Translations under genes and position numbers: made by a program
Shown here: positions 1 to 12,339 of the stretch, one piece after another
How the letters are laid out: each line of letters starts with the position of its first letter
How positions within the stretch are numbered: the first letter of the stretch is position 1
The notes under the pieces: generated by a model
What the model was told of the DNA's origin: nothing
The model's database searches: none
The model's input: only the letters and a program-made list of their open reading frames with translations
From: Icerya purchasi
Lineage: Eukaryota; Arthropoda; Insecta; Hemiptera; Monophlebidae
Direction of reading: 5' to 3'
Length of the DNA: 64,000 bases
Assembly (NCBI GenBank): GCA_039619475.1
Contig: CM077115.1
Coordinates: forward strand, 536,704,315 to 536,768,314

Positions 1-574
1 CTCGAAAGAAGTAAGAACACTTCGAATCGTTGTGTATTCACATCTTATCGGTAATATTTGCTTTGCTAATAGATCGAAAATGAACGATAGATGCTCTGTT
101 CCCCATAATTTGATTACATTCAGTGTAGTATATCTAAGCACGCTACTTGATGGTTAATTAGTGGAATGAAATAACGAATAATTACGTAGGCGCGTAAGTA
201 ACAAATGGAAATACTGGAAGAATGGAAAAAAAAAAAGAAAGAAATGCAAATAAACTTTTATTTTATTTTCTAGCATTGCATGAGGTGTTCTGAAAAACAT
301 TCCTAGCATACTCCTTCGTATTTATTTAGCGTTTATCCGTTATTTTTGCATTAATTAAATTTAGTTTTTACATAATGTGTCTATCACGCGGGACCGTATC
401 GTTTCGGCTTTAATTTTGTAGTAGATTTAGTGAATTTTTTCAATTTTTCTTTTCTTTAATTAATACTATATTTAAGCCGTAAAATAATCATTGAATCAAA
501 AAAAAAAGCAGCGAAATTAGTAATTAATTTTTTACAATATAAATCAGCCATTTCTAATATTTTTCTTATTCATA
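1..574. other. AT-rich sequence without a recognised gene
   Basis: AT-rich DNA with short A and T runs. No splice-bounded coding segment or repeat is recognised. It is presumably intronic or 5' flanking to the HDAC4-like gene that follows. Confidence 0.4.
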
Positions 575-2640
575 TAAAGGATTTAGAGCTAGAGAAGGAT
601 TATTGAAAAATAGATATATCGAGATCATCAATGTATAATCTGCCTATTACTGGAGGTTTTATGCCGTCAGCGATATCGTTAATGTATAATATAAATAGGG
701 TTGCAGTTAATGCAGAGCCCTGTTACGGAACTCCATTCTCGACAGAGATAGGTTCTGAAATTGCTGAACCAATTCTTATTTGTATTAATGGTTAGAAAGC
801 TTTGATCATATCGCCCCAACTTACCGTCCACCACGACCGCTTTTAATTTCTGAAACAATAAAAACCTCGGAACACAAATCGAAGAACACCGAGTACAGAT
901 GGGATCGGCGATAAAAGGCTGATACAATTTGTGTCCAAATGGCTGATAGTTGATTTCGACCTAGGTTCTCCAGCTTGCATAGGCGGTAGGATGGAATTAG
1001 ATTCTAAAAAATGTAGGAGGCGTCTGTTGACCATTTTTTCTAATATTTTGGATAATGTTATTACTAAGGAATCGGTCCATAACCCTGCGGCGAATATGGA
1101 TCTTTATTAGGTTTTGTGACAATCATAGCAACCGTCTAGTTTTTTGGTATATCGCCGGTATCCCATATTTGATTATATATGTCTAATAGTAATGCTTTAG
1201 CGGACTACGGCGACGCGTGTTTGATCATGTAAGGGTAGATTTGATCCATGCCAGGTGCACTATTTTTTGTATGAGATTTAAGGTGGAATTTTCATTATAA
1301 GTGAAAGGGCGGTTGAAAGGTTCATTATCATCAGTTTTGAATTCCATTTTATTTTGCTCTATATGCGCTAAGCTCCTGAAACTCTCGTATATTTGTACGT
1401 AGATGATTCTGCGGAGAAGTGTATCGTAAAATGATTAGCCATTTGCTGGTGAGATCGGTAATTAATCTTCCATTATCAATTATCGTTGGATTTTTAAGGG
1501 TATTAGGCGTTCCATTTATAGATTTGATTTTTCTATTTGTCGTTTGGGTTATAGACTCTACAAATTTTTGCCATACTTCTTGCTTCCTAGTCCGAATAAG
1601 ATCTCTTGCAGATGCACAATGTCTTTTAAAATCAATTAAGTGTTCTTGTAGTCTGGTTATAGCATATTTTCTTAGGCGCTATAGGAACTCTGATCTCTTC
1701 ACACCACCACGGTCCTTACGCTTACTTTTCCTTGAAGTCGCTCTTGGAGTTGCTGTTTCGGCAGCTTCTAGTATTATTTTCGTCAGTGTATCTATCTTGG
1801 ATTCTAATGATGTGGGAATCTGGGTGGGAACTCGAATAGGTTACCCAGTTTGCTTTGTGATATTGAAATCTTGACTCTCTCCCCTTGTTATTTTTATGCA
1901 CTTGTCTTTTTGAAATTTATTATTATCGGATAATGATCACTGGAACATAAGTGTTTTCGGGCACTGTTACATTAAATTTTGGGACGAGTGCACTTGAGCA
2001 GAAAAATAAATCTAGCATTGAATCGGTGTTGTAAGTAAAATTAAAATGGGTTGGCGCGTTTGGTGGGAGTAATGCTAATTATCTAACATACTTTTTGATA
2101 TTACTGATCTATGCTGGTTTTCTGATGCTGCTCCCCATCATGGAGAGTGAGCGTTGAAATCGCCCGGTATCATGTCTCTAATTGTTCTATAGGAGAGTCA
2201 AACTGTGTTTTTGACACATTGCTATTGGGTGGTAAATAACAATTGCATACTACAATTTCAGCGGACGACAGGGAAAGGTTCTTAACTGATACGGTCAATA
2301 CTTGAAAAGATGAGTTATTTTCTTCACTGGGTAGTTCATGTGTATCGAAGTGGCTACACCGCCACTCGCTCTGTTACTGCAAGTGTGATCATGTCGAACT
2401 ATGTAATATTTGATCGGTATGTGTAATCTCTGAAGGTCTTAGACGGGATTCTTGTAGACAAATGGTGCCGGGATCTAGTGTATTAATCATTCGCTGTAAC
2501 TCATCGTTGTTCCTTCGGTAACTTCGGCAATTCCATTGTATTATACTACTTTTATTCATCATTGTATAAGTCCTTTATCAAGGTGTTGTAGGTATCATGG
2601 GCTTTTAGGTTGAGTTTAGTTCACTCTGTTCGCCGGTTAG
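575..2640 (-). mobile_element. Decayed LINE (non-LTR retrotransposon), endonuclease plus reverse transcriptase
   Basis: Read on the minus strand, this is the second ORF of an APE-type LINE. It begins with an ATG at 2559 and an endonuclease start containing IIQWNCRSYRR and then TICLQESRLRPSEIT. The endonuclease core follows with PGDFNAHSP near 2150. Reverse-transcriptase motifs appear near 1030-900 (MVNRRLLHFLESNSILPPMQ). The palm follows at 720-580, reading GVP-stop-QGSALTATLF, YINDIADGI and YIDD, where YADD is usual. In-frame stops and frameshifts interrupt every segment, so it is not functional. The last codons of a preceding ORF (NYLTGEQSELNST) can be read just upstream, at about 2640-2600. 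No 3' tail is visible, so the 3' part is missing. The element lies antisense to the host gene. The clade cannot be fixed by eye; it resembles the I/Jockey group. Confidence 0.85.
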
Positions 2641-3520
2641 ATAGTTTTCCAGGAAAGTCGACAGCCTATTAATAATGCGCGTACATATATTTTTTATGAT
2701 TTTCCCATTTAAAAAATATAGCCTTATTGTCATAATTGTATGAAGCAGTCCCTCTTTATTCTTATTTTACGTTTTAATCTGTTTTTTATTTACGACGGCA
2801 GGTTTTATAAATAAAAATAGAAGTGCCGTCGTTATTTATTGGTTCACATTTAATTTAGCCGAACCTTATTCTAAACCAACAATATGGAATACTATTTCCG
2901 TGCTAATCATTCCTTCCGCATGCAATGTGAGGTAATGAAAGTTTAAATTCTATTTAATAAATCGTGAAAAAAGGCTAAGCACTGTCACACACAAAACGAA
3001 CAGGGTCCTCCTTGAGGTTGTTTTGTTAAATTTACAATTGGCGATAGTGAAAAAAGAATTTTTATCGAACAATTTTGTTCCAAAGGTGAGAGGGCATTTT
3101 GCATTTGCGAATAATATTATCATTTATTAATAATAATTTCGCTACAACATTCGCTGTAGAAATCTGTTTTTAATACTACCGGTATATTTTTTTAATTGTT
3201 TTTTTCCTTTTTTTTGGTATAAACGTTTCGCTCCAACTAGTTCCCGTTATAACATGAATTTTAATATGAATACAAGCAAATATTATTTAATTCCTCTGCT
3301 AAAAGGAGGTAACATAAAACTGTGTTGACTAATTATACTCGTAATGTTTACGAACCAATAAATATCTTTTTTCGTCTTTCTATTATATTAAAATATTCGC
3401 ACTTGCTTTTATGTAGTTCTTTTTTTTTTGTTTTCTTCAAATCATTAGATTTAAATAAATCTAATGAAAACATACATTGCACATATTTTAATGTACGCCG
3501 TTTGATTTTGATTTTTGCAG
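2641..3520. other. AT-rich intron or flank
   Basis: No gene is recognised. The last 40 bases form a plausible pyrimidine-rich acceptor (TTTGATTTTTGCAG) for the exon beginning at 3521. Confidence 0.4.
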
Positions 3521-3592
3521 GGGTTTTTATTGAACAAGAAGCACAGAGAAGCGGTCGCAGCATCAACATCGTCACAAAACCAGTTACGTAAT
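3521..3592 (+). CDS. HDAC4: Probable HDAC4-like exon (end of N-terminal glutamine/MEF2 region); 3' edge unresolved
   Basis: After a good acceptor (TTTTTGCAG) the frame reads GFLLNKKHREAVAAS and then TSSQNQLRN. This resembles the EFVLNKKKA segment that follows the MEF2-binding coiled coil in vertebrate HDAC4. The phase-0 start agrees with the family's exon structure. The donor is uncertain: AC|GTAATT, CCA|GTTACG and T|GTACTT are all possible, but none leaves phase 0, which the next recognised exon (9938) requires. A small intermediate exon between 3.6 and 9.9 kb is therefore likely. The motif match is short, so this is the least certain exon of the gene. Confidence 0.5.
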
Positions 3593-3610
3593 TGTACTTT
3601 ATATTAAAAC

Positions 3611-3650
<40 letters not shown>

Positions 3651-6600
3651 TCTACACAGTCAAAAATATTTTGCGCGCCCATGGCCTAAATAGTAGCATA
3701 GTACGGAGGAGGCATGTAAATTAACATAAATTTAAAACATATCTAAATCATATCAAGTTAAATTAAACTGAAAAAAAAAAAAAATCGAGGCAATTTACAT
3801 AACGCTGTTAAGAAAGAGAGAAAAGTGTTTACGTAAAATTCCGCAAAACTGATTGATTTTTAGATTTTCTAAATAGCCGAAGAATAATGGTGTCGATAAA
3901 AAATTCTTGTGGTGAACTTTTTCAAATCTGTGTCGCCCTCAATTGGCACAAAAACCGCTAAAAATGACGATATAAACTTTTGTTAACCTCAAACTTGCAC
4001 AGTCTCGGATATTTGAAAAGTTAAAAATACATATTCAAAAAAAGTTTTTGGAGTTTTTTTTTCGTTTTTGTGAAGGTACGGATGAAAAAGATGTACTTTG
4101 CATTTCTTAATATACCATTTTGGTTTTTTTTTTTTTTTTTTAATCGTTTTATTCTCTTTATTTTCTATTGCGTGTTTTTATATTTCATATTTAAAAAAAA
4201 AAAAAAAAAAACAAAAAAAACAGACATATATATGCAATAATTTAAAACGCATAAAAAGAAAACACCTTCATGTTTTCAAGTGTTTCATGTTGAAAGTATG
4301 TTTATGATCTGGACAACAATTTAAATTTTCAGAAATAACGTCTAATAAAAATAACAAAAAAAGCTATAATTATTTTTGAGTAATTAATGAAATTACCTGC
4401 TACAAAAACAAGTAGAACAACCTGACACGGAAGTTAACGAGCAGGAATATCTGATAATAATTACTCCATTTGCAGATAGATTTAGATTTTACTTGTTAGC
4501 TGGAAAGTAATTCTGTAAAATATTTTTTCTACGCCAATGGTATGGCTGTGTATTATTTGTAAGTTTATTCATATAATTTTGTAATAGAACCTTTTTTCTT
4601 CTTCTTCTTCTTCTTCTTCTTTTTAATCGGTATATATACGTTGTAATTGTGTATAGGACAGTAAATTACAGTTGACTATTCCTAAAAAAGTGAAATTTAA
4701 TTTACAACTTGTGCCGTAATTTCCATTACAATTTCCTTAATGGACTTCTGCAATACAAAAACGTTACAGGATTTTCATATTACCCGCGGCCTAAAAATGG
4801 CGCACTTATTAACATATTATTTGCGGCCATAAAAGTATTCACTGTTATTAATACATCATAGAACTTTAGAGAAACGAAAAAAACTTAATGAAATTCTCAC
4901 CTGTTCTTCTAAGAGGTCACTGAACCATCGTTGAATCTTCATCATTGTTGAGCTCTTTTGGATTCTTTTGCGAACAGTGGAATTACCTACATTCGTTACG
5001 ATTTCTGGAGCACAGTTTTTCACACAATGTAGTTAGCCCATCTGCTAGTATTTCTAGCACATGATCTTTCATAAAGGTCATCTATACTAACTACTATTTC
5101 AGGGGGATCACAGGACTTGATATATATTCTAAAGTAAAATTGTCCAGCTAGTTTTCATATTTCAGCTTATTCTGCAGCAACTTCGATTATTCTTTTCCCT
5201 GGTAAACGAGCTTAATTGCGTTTGACATTTCATTTATAAGGCATCGCCGACACACGTAAAAATTATGGATCCAACAAAGAAAAACATCTTTAGGCTTCTG
5301 TTATACTTTATTTTCTCCTAATTGCTGAGACATAATACGTACCTCCTTGAACGCAATAAATATAGTAATTAAAATGAAAATAAAATACAAAATTAATACT
5401 TTTAATTCGTTTGTTATATTTTTATCTTATTTTTATTCCAAATTACTGTATGTATATTTAACAAACGGTGATTCTTTATTGAACGCAATAAAGTTCTACT
5501 GGACTTATAACATTAGGCAATGATGAATGATGGCTGTTTGTTAACAAAAATTCAGCCCTACCCCCATAACTGCTATTGTGCCACCTAAATTGAATTTAGT
5601 TGTTTTTTAAAATTTATTTATAAACAAGTATTTATTTCATTGGTATTATTATAATTTTAAAATGCAACTCAAAGCCTTTTTTTCTTATTCTACGCAGTGA
5701 TTATAAAAAGCAATAATGACTCTTCTTTACAACAAAAATAATGAAATGTGTAATTATTTGTAAAAAATTTCGACATTATAACAGTAAAAACATTTATACA
5801 TTTTTTATTTTTTCCCCCTATTCCCGAAACTTCGGGTAGGGTACATTTATTTACTAAAAATATTGATTTATTATAATAACGGAATTAATATAACCCATCC
5901 AATTAAGTATTTGGTATTATATTAATTACCATTTTACAGTTTTTTTTTACAATATCTACATATATTTTTTTTTACTACTTACTTAATATAAATGTACATT
6001 ATTTTTCCAGAATTTTATTTCTTTAGTTGCAAATTTGTTAAATTCATTAAAATAATAATTTTGTACAAGTTGTTTTATATCATAATTGCAGAGTGTCTAT
6101 TATTAGGTATTATTATAATTGCAACCTTACAGTATATGAAAAACATCATCTCTAAAATTACATATTACACAGTTGTCAGACTCAGATATCTTAAATTTAT
6201 ATAAATATACCTTAAATAGACCGCGTGCCCTGTTATAAATTGAACATTAAAAAAATTTGGTGTGTATTGATTATTTTTAAATCTATCTATTATACTTGGG
6301 AAGAAAAATTGATACGTTATTCCATTATAATTATTCCATATTTCTTGAAATTTATTTATATAAAATTTATCCATAAATTTCTTCATTCGTTTTAAACTTT
6401 TAAGTAGTTTATCCTCATATTCAAAAAATGGTGCCTTATATATTACGTTATTGAACGGATGATCTATAATTTATACATTCGATAAAAGGTAATAAGAATT
6501 GGGAATTAAAGAAGAAACGAATACGATATGAACAATATAATTATGATAGTTTTGTAAAAATTAGGCCGGTTTATATATTACATTTATATACAACTTGTGG

Positions 6601-7704
6601 TTTTTGTCATTTTAATTTTTTTCGTGGTTTAATCGATAAAAGTAATAAAAACTTTTAAAAATCGAATTATTTTAGAAAGCTTCGATAGTATTCAACTTTT
6701 ATTAAAAATTTTTAGCATTCCATACGCGTATAATGTACAGAACGCTAAAACTATGGTCTAAAAACGACAAAGGTTTTTGACTTATAAACTTCAAAATTAA
6801 ATCATAAATTACACTTTAAAACCATATCTATAACTTCAAAAGCTAACCAATTTCCTTGGACGAGAAAAAACGCAAAAAAAAAAAACCGTCAAGAACATAT
6901 AATATGGAACTTAAACCGATCTCAAAAATCACGCCTAAAAAATTCATAACTTATCACCAGATAACCCTTTAAAAGTGAAATTCAAAATATAAAACAAAAC
7001 GTAAAACCTCTTTCATAAAATCAAAAAATTACGGTTAAAAAGTTATTCAAATTCCTTCCTTTTGCGCCAAAAACAGCGAAAAAAAAGATGTTCACGTAAG
7101 TAGCCCGAGTTATAAAGTTGAAGAAACCAAAACGTATCTCAAACATATGCATAAAGGACCGCTTTATCGGAAAACTATATAGCCGAGCTTTCAACCTTAT
7201 ATTTAGGCCCTTGAGGCGCTGAAAGCTCGAAATTTTCGAAAAAAACCTTCTTTTTGCTGATGTATTGATGGAAAGATCGTGATTTCTTAGGAACGAAACC
7301 GTATTTCATTTTCTTCGCAAAACTTTCGAAATTGGCGAAAAGTTCACAAAAGCGCGAAAAGCGACGTGCCTTTTTCCCTGTTTGCGGCGCGAAAAATCAG
7401 ATTTCTTTGTTTTGAATTTAGTGTTGCGTAAATGTAAATTATAGAGTTAGCTTTAAGTCAACATACGGAATCCACAGCGCATCAAACATCATGCTTAACT
7501 GAACATATTTTCTTTAAACAGCAAGTCCAGAATAAAAAGTAAATCGAAATTAGTCAATTAAATAAATTTCCATACGGTATTTAGCGAAATTGTGAAAAAA
7601 GCAACTAAAAAGAACCATTTTCAGATCTTTTTCGTTTCAAATACGCCGTTCGTCTTAATATTCTGACTTGAATTATGAAGTTTTTACTTGGGTTAATACA
7701 GCTA
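3593..7704. other. Intronic AT-rich sequence with microsatellites
   Basis: It holds a (TTA)n run at 3615-3649, a poly-T/poly-A pair near 4127-4210, a (CTT)n run near 4597-4622, and long stretches of low-complexity AT sequence. A missing small HDAC4 exon may lie here, but I could not identify one. Confidence 0.4.
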
Positions 7705-8939
7705 AAAGTGCCTTCGTTCAATAAGTCCCGGGACTAACTCACAGTTGGCATTACTAATATCAAATCTAGTTCGTTTTTTGAAAGAACTAACCTTCAAATG
7801 ACACACATGTCTAATGTTCACGTCAGTCGGATTATAAACAACAAAGCTACTATGGTGAAAGTGACGCTACTTTTGCGTTTGTGTAAAAAATGGAAAAAGC
7901 GAGTTTTGTGCGTTGAGATAAACATTGCTATTTAATGGGAAAAAATACCGTACAAGTTCAGCAATGACTTGAAAAATGTTATCCGGACTCTGCTTCGTCG
8001 AAAAAAGCGAATTTACCGGTGGTATGCTAATTTCAAACGCGGTCGCCCCGATACAAATGATGCAGAACGCTCGGATAGTCCAAATGAAGCAGTAACTCCG
8101 GAAAACATTAAGCAAGTTTTGAAAATCGTGATGGATGACCGTAAACTGAAAGTTCGTGAGATTTCTGAGATGGTAAAAAGTGCTTCTACGATTTTACACG
8201 AAAAATTGGGCATGAGTAATAAGGTATTTTCCAAATGGGTGCCGCATTTGCTCACACACCGGAAAACAAAAGCAACAACGAGTCGATGGTTCAGAGACTG
8301 CCATTTGTCACTGTTTATTCGCAATAAACAGGATTTCTTACGTCGGTATGTGACATAAGACGAAACATGGATCCACCATTTTATTCCGGAGTCGAAGCAG
8401 CAGCTGAGTGGCGTGCAGCCGGTGAAAGCTGTCCGAAACGCACGAAAACACAACAGTCAGCTGGAAAAGTCATAACGTCAATTTTTTGGGATGCGTACGT
8501 TATAATTTACATCGACTACCTTGAAAAGGGAAAATCCATTAATAGCGACTATTATTACATTTAGTTATTGGTGCGTTTGAAGGACGAATGAAGAAGAAAA
8601 AAATCATCTTTCATCAAGACAATGCACCAGGCCACAAGTCAATGAAAACAACGGCCAAATTGAATAAGTTGGGCTTCAATTTGCTTTCATACCAACCATA
8701 CTCTCCAGATCTAGCCCACAGCGACTCCTGGCTCTTTGCTGATCTCATAAAGATGCTCCAGGGAAAAAGATTTGTATTTTGAGGCCAAGGACAAATCGTT
8801 TTTTACAAATGTGGTATCGAGAAGTTAGAAAAGCGTTGGAATGATTGTATCGCACTTGAAGGTGATGATGTTGATGAATAAAAATTAATCAAATGTTATT
8901 TTCTTAGTTAGTCGCGGGACTTATTGAACGACGATGTGT
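7705..8939 (+). mobile_element. Decayed mariner-type DNA transposon
   Basis: Imperfect terminal inverted repeats share CGTTCAATAAGTCCC at 7714-7728 and, inverted, near 8917-8933. The nearest TA dinucleotides are at 7703-7704 and 8940-8941 and would be the target duplication. The length of about 1.24 kb is typical for mariner. The interior holds a broken DD34D transposase reading in the + direction, the same strand as the host gene. Confidence 0.85.
7890..8881 (+). pseudogene. Mariner transposase pseudogene (DD34D)
   Basis: The reading begins at MEKASFVR and hits a stop almost at once. It recovers with IYRWYANFKRGRPD, the helix-turn-helix region (REISEMV, STILHEKLGM), then DETWIHHF (first catalytic Asp), HQDNAPGH (second) and PYSPDLAHSD (third). 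Thirty-four residues separate the last two aspartates, the mariner signature. The C-terminus ends EKRWNDCIALEGDD before TAA at 8879-8881. Several in-frame stops and at least two frameshifts make it non-coding. DLAHSD replaces the usual DLAPSD. It is clearly older than the copy at 38.6 kb. Confidence 0.88.
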
Positions 8940-9221
8940 TATGTACATATATATGTATAAACAGTGAAAATCATTTAAAGCGACACGTCGGTTATAAAGG
9001 CAAATACTGCTGAAACTGCTACATTGTTAACCTCATATGAGTTATTACTATATCGGCTACAGCGACAAATTGATTCCATTTTCGTTTAAATATTACATTA
9101 AAACATTACTTTGGCTAATTAGTATTTTATCTGTGAAATTTATAAATTTCATATTGTTTGTGTACCAAAAAATATTATTTTTTGTAATTATTTGCTATTT
9201 GTAGTATACACCTATGATCCA

Positions 9222-9238
9222 TATATATATATATATAT
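9222..9238. repeat. (TA)n microsatellite
   Basis: A short AT dinucleotide run inside the intron between the exons at 3521 and 9938. Confidence 0.8.
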
Positions 9239-9540
9239 ACACATACATGAAAACTAGATCCTTCAGACCTCGTCGTAGAGAGGCCTCCTGTACTCCCAGA
9301 TGATAGTATTGTCTAATTGTTATAGAATTCATCTAAATAGTCGATGTAAAAACGGTAACACCGAAATAACATAGTCCCCATTAATTTATATGCCGTAAGA
9401 GCGATCTATTTACCTTTTTTATTAATCTGTAAGCACAAATAATTTATTTTAGCAAAAATATGGAAACAGAAAGTTTGTAATAAAATATAAATTATGTGTT
9501 CGTATGTAAAATTTAAATATAAAAATAAATTGGATTGTAT

Positions 9541-9660
9541 ATTATACTCGTTTATATTTTGCATTATTATATTATACTCGTTTATATTTTGCATTATTAT
9601 ATTATACTCGTTTATATTTTGCATTATTATATTATACTCGTTTATATTTTGCATTATTAC
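9541..9660. repeat. Four tandem copies of a 30-bp unit
   Basis: Four consecutive 30-bp units starting ATTATACTCGTTTATATTTT are identical except for the last base of the fourth copy (T to C). This near-perfect array indicates recent duplication. It lies 278 bp before the HDAC4 exon at 9938. Reading frames that cross it on the minus strand only reflect the repeat length being a multiple of three. Confidence 0.95.
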
Positions 9661-9937
9661 ATCTTGTTGATAATTTATATATTTGGAAAATTTTAGGAGA
9701 AAAAGGACCACTAAAAATTAAGAATATAAGTTGAAAAAGCATTATACATTCAATAAAATGTAGTAATTTTCAATTTTTTTTATTCTCCCATCCTCTTATA
9801 TGACATTTCTGGTCCGTTTCTTATTAAAAACATATATTTTACATAAGTACATTATTTTTTTAAATTTCCGTTCGAATTTTGGTAAAACTTTACATCAAAC
9901 CTAAATAGAGTGAATTTTTAACAGGAATATTTTACAG

Positions 9938-10025
9938 TCGGAACCAAATGTTGCCAGCGGCACACCTTACTGTTTAAATTCGTTGTTAGGCAAATATGAC
10001 GATGATTTTCCGCTTAGAAAAACAG
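9938..10025 (+). CDS. HDAC4: HDAC4 exon: first half of the first 14-3-3 site
   Basis: This exon is bounded by TTTTACAG and GTAATT. It starts in phase 0 and ends in phase 1 (29 codons plus G). It encodes SEPNVASGTPYC and ends in KYDDDFPLRKT. DDFPLRKT is the conserved sequence just before the first 14-3-3 binding serine in class IIa HDACs. The final G plus CT from the exon at 17427 makes Ala, giving RKTASEPNL. Phosphorylation of that serine by CaMK- or SIK-type kinases holds class IIa HDACs in the cytoplasm in studied animals. Clean phase agreement across a 7.4-kb intron supports the assignment. Confidence 0.9.
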
Positions 10026-10800
10026 GTAATTTTCTGGTACCAATATACTTTACACTATTATTTTTTTTTTGTTTCTATTTATTTATTTATTTTTTGCAAT
10101 TACTGTAGCTGTTTTATTTTTCCCCTGACTGTTGATGTTCTATCTCATTAAATGTGTTTCATTTTTTACCCATTAATCGACTAAAAAATAATTTTCGCTG
10201 ACTAATTAATAATGCGATTTAATAATTAATTTTTCTTTTTATGTTAATACCGAAAATGTACATTAAGAACAGATTCAATAGATCGCTACTTATTGAACTG
10301 AGACGTTAAAATATTTCACTTTTTCAATTCTGCATTATGTGTTTCTGGTGCAATTTGAATTTTTGACTATTTTTGGCCGGGTTTTTTAATATACTTTTAC
10401 TCAAATTGATCTTCAATTTGATACTGTTCCACTTTTCCTGAACGTTTTCTTTTCTTTATTCTAAGAGAAAAAACTGTATATAAGAACAACAGAGAGAGAA
10501 TCGTTGTATTTTCAACGCTTTTTAGTGAAGAAAGTTTAAAAAAATAAGAGGAAATCAGTTAATGAGGGGTTTACAAATGATGCTTTATGTTGAATGGATC
10601 ATTAAAAATTATTCGCAAAAAGTATAGAATTAAAAAAAAGAAGTGACGACAGTGTGAAAGTGGAGAAAGGAAAAATTTGAAGAATGTAAACATTTCTGTA
10701 CGAGATTGATGTAGAGAAAATCGATTAGATTAGAATAATAACGAAATGATGAGAAAAGATTTAATGAAATTAAGCGAGATTTTAAGAAAAGCTTATATGT
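10026..10800. other. Intronic sequence, purine-rich in its second half
   Basis: AT-rich to about 10450, then strongly purine-rich on the + strand. The purine-rich part could be more of the LINE remnant that follows, but no motif was recognised in it. Confidence 0.35.
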
Positions 10801-11130
10801 AGTAAAATAGCTGTGCGCGGGAGAAAAGAGACGAGAATTAATGCTTCAAAATATGGGCTCAAAATAGAATGGAAAAATTTATATAAAATTGAATTTTAGA
10901 AAGCAAACAGGACAAAAATTAAAAACATTAATATCCAAAAAGTAAAAGAAAATTAAAAGATAATAGAACAACATCTATACAACTAGAAATATTAAAATTT
11001 TTAAAAAAGCAATTGGAATAAGATGGAGGAAATAAGAGACTGTAATGCCTGGTGAGACCAAGATGTAGGAGAATCACAGAGGATAGTAACAAAGGACAAT
11101 TGAGAAAGTGCAACTGTTCGTTATTATTAA
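10801..11130 (-). mobile_element. 3' scrap of the pyrimidine-rich LINE family
   Basis: On the minus strand the segment near 11115-10995 reads QLHFLNCPLLLSSVILLHLG and later PPSYSN. This aligns with the C-terminal signature seen in the copies near 25.5, 42.2 and 45.3 kb, where HxxFECPxLL is followed by PxxxxxYI. It is degenerate, and its boundaries are estimated from the tail distance in sister copies. Confidence 0.5.
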
Positions 11131-12139
11131 ATTTATTGGATCAAGTGAAACTCTATCTTAGTGAGCATTCTGCATTATATATCTATCAGTAGCACGGCTA
11201 TAAGAGATTGCGGGTTATTTCCTGTCACCAAAACTCGCTATGCGTCTAACTAATGTATAATCATGGCTTCAAGCTTCTCATGGATTGTTTACTTCCGGCT
11301 ATCCAAAGCACTACATAACACTAAATGGAAGGACAGCATCAAGAGCATGGAAGAGGAGTACCCTACACTTAACCAGAATCGCGGCACCATCTGAGGTTGT
11401 TTCTCGCCAGCCGTCAAGTCTATCTAGTCAGCAGCCGATAGTTGCAGATCTAAGAATGGTAATAATGGAAAGCTCTGTTTATCGAAACGGCATTACTAAA
11501 CTATTACTCGCAATACTATACAGCGGAGAGAAACGTAGCCAATAAAGCGAAAAAATATTAAAAGGTAAAAATTACGTGGTATAAAAACTCTAAGCAAAAT
11601 GATAAACAAGAAGTGACAGTTGAAGTTGGTTGAGTGGTTGAGTGGTTGAGTGGTTTGTTTCTCTGGACTAAAAAAAAAAAAAAAGATAACTTCGAAGTAA
11701 ACGAAAAAGTACTGAATATAACACAAACTCGATCAGTTAATTCACTATTTGCGTGAAAACCTATATTACATGCAAAAGGCTATGTGTATGTTCGAAACTG
11801 GTCTGCTACCCAAATTACGATAATACAAAGGGGTGATAACCACTTCTACGTTTCATACATTGCAATGAAGCTTAATATCTTATACGTGGCATAATAAGTG
11901 CAAAAGTTCCAATTAGTAATAAAACCCATGCATATGTGTGAAGAACTGAAAAAGGACAATGCATGTATATATATATATATATGAAAGTTTACAATATGGA
12001 AATAATCAGCATACAAATGTAATGAACATACAATTTTCATTAATGAAGATCACATTTTTTTTAATATTATGTCTACTCAAAAAATGGAAAAAAAAGACAA
12101 TTCGTAAAAGAAACGCATTTTAAATCGATAGCTGACATT

Positions 12140-12265
12140 CAATAGTCTGTGGCAGAAATACTTGAAGAAACGTCACTTGAAGCTATCCAGAAATGTTACG
12201 AAAAGTGGAAGAAGCGACCGAAATAGCGTGTAACTACAAAAGGTGCATATTTTGAAGAGGGGATC
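12140..12265 (+). mobile_element. C-terminal scrap of a mariner transposase
   Basis: The + frame reads EILEETSLEAIQKCYEKWKK, then a stop, then VTTKGAYFEEG. This matches the C-terminal block of mariner transposases (QKCFxxWKKRWxxC...GxYFEGD; compare the copy at 38.6 kb, which has QKCFAEWKKRWHMC and YFEGD). The rest of the element was not found. Confidence 0.55.
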
Positions 12266-12339
12266 ATATATTGGTGTACTTTAATCTTTAAATATACGTG
12301 TGTTTTTCATTACTTAATTGTCAGACCTTGTTGTGTGAA

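Noticed and set aside
1419..1874. 151-codon + strand frame
   Set aside because: Opposite strand of the decayed LINE at 575-2640; no similarity of its own.
11285..11545. 86-codon + strand frame
   Set aside because: Somewhat GC-richer but without a recognised motif, splice context or similarity; likely chance.
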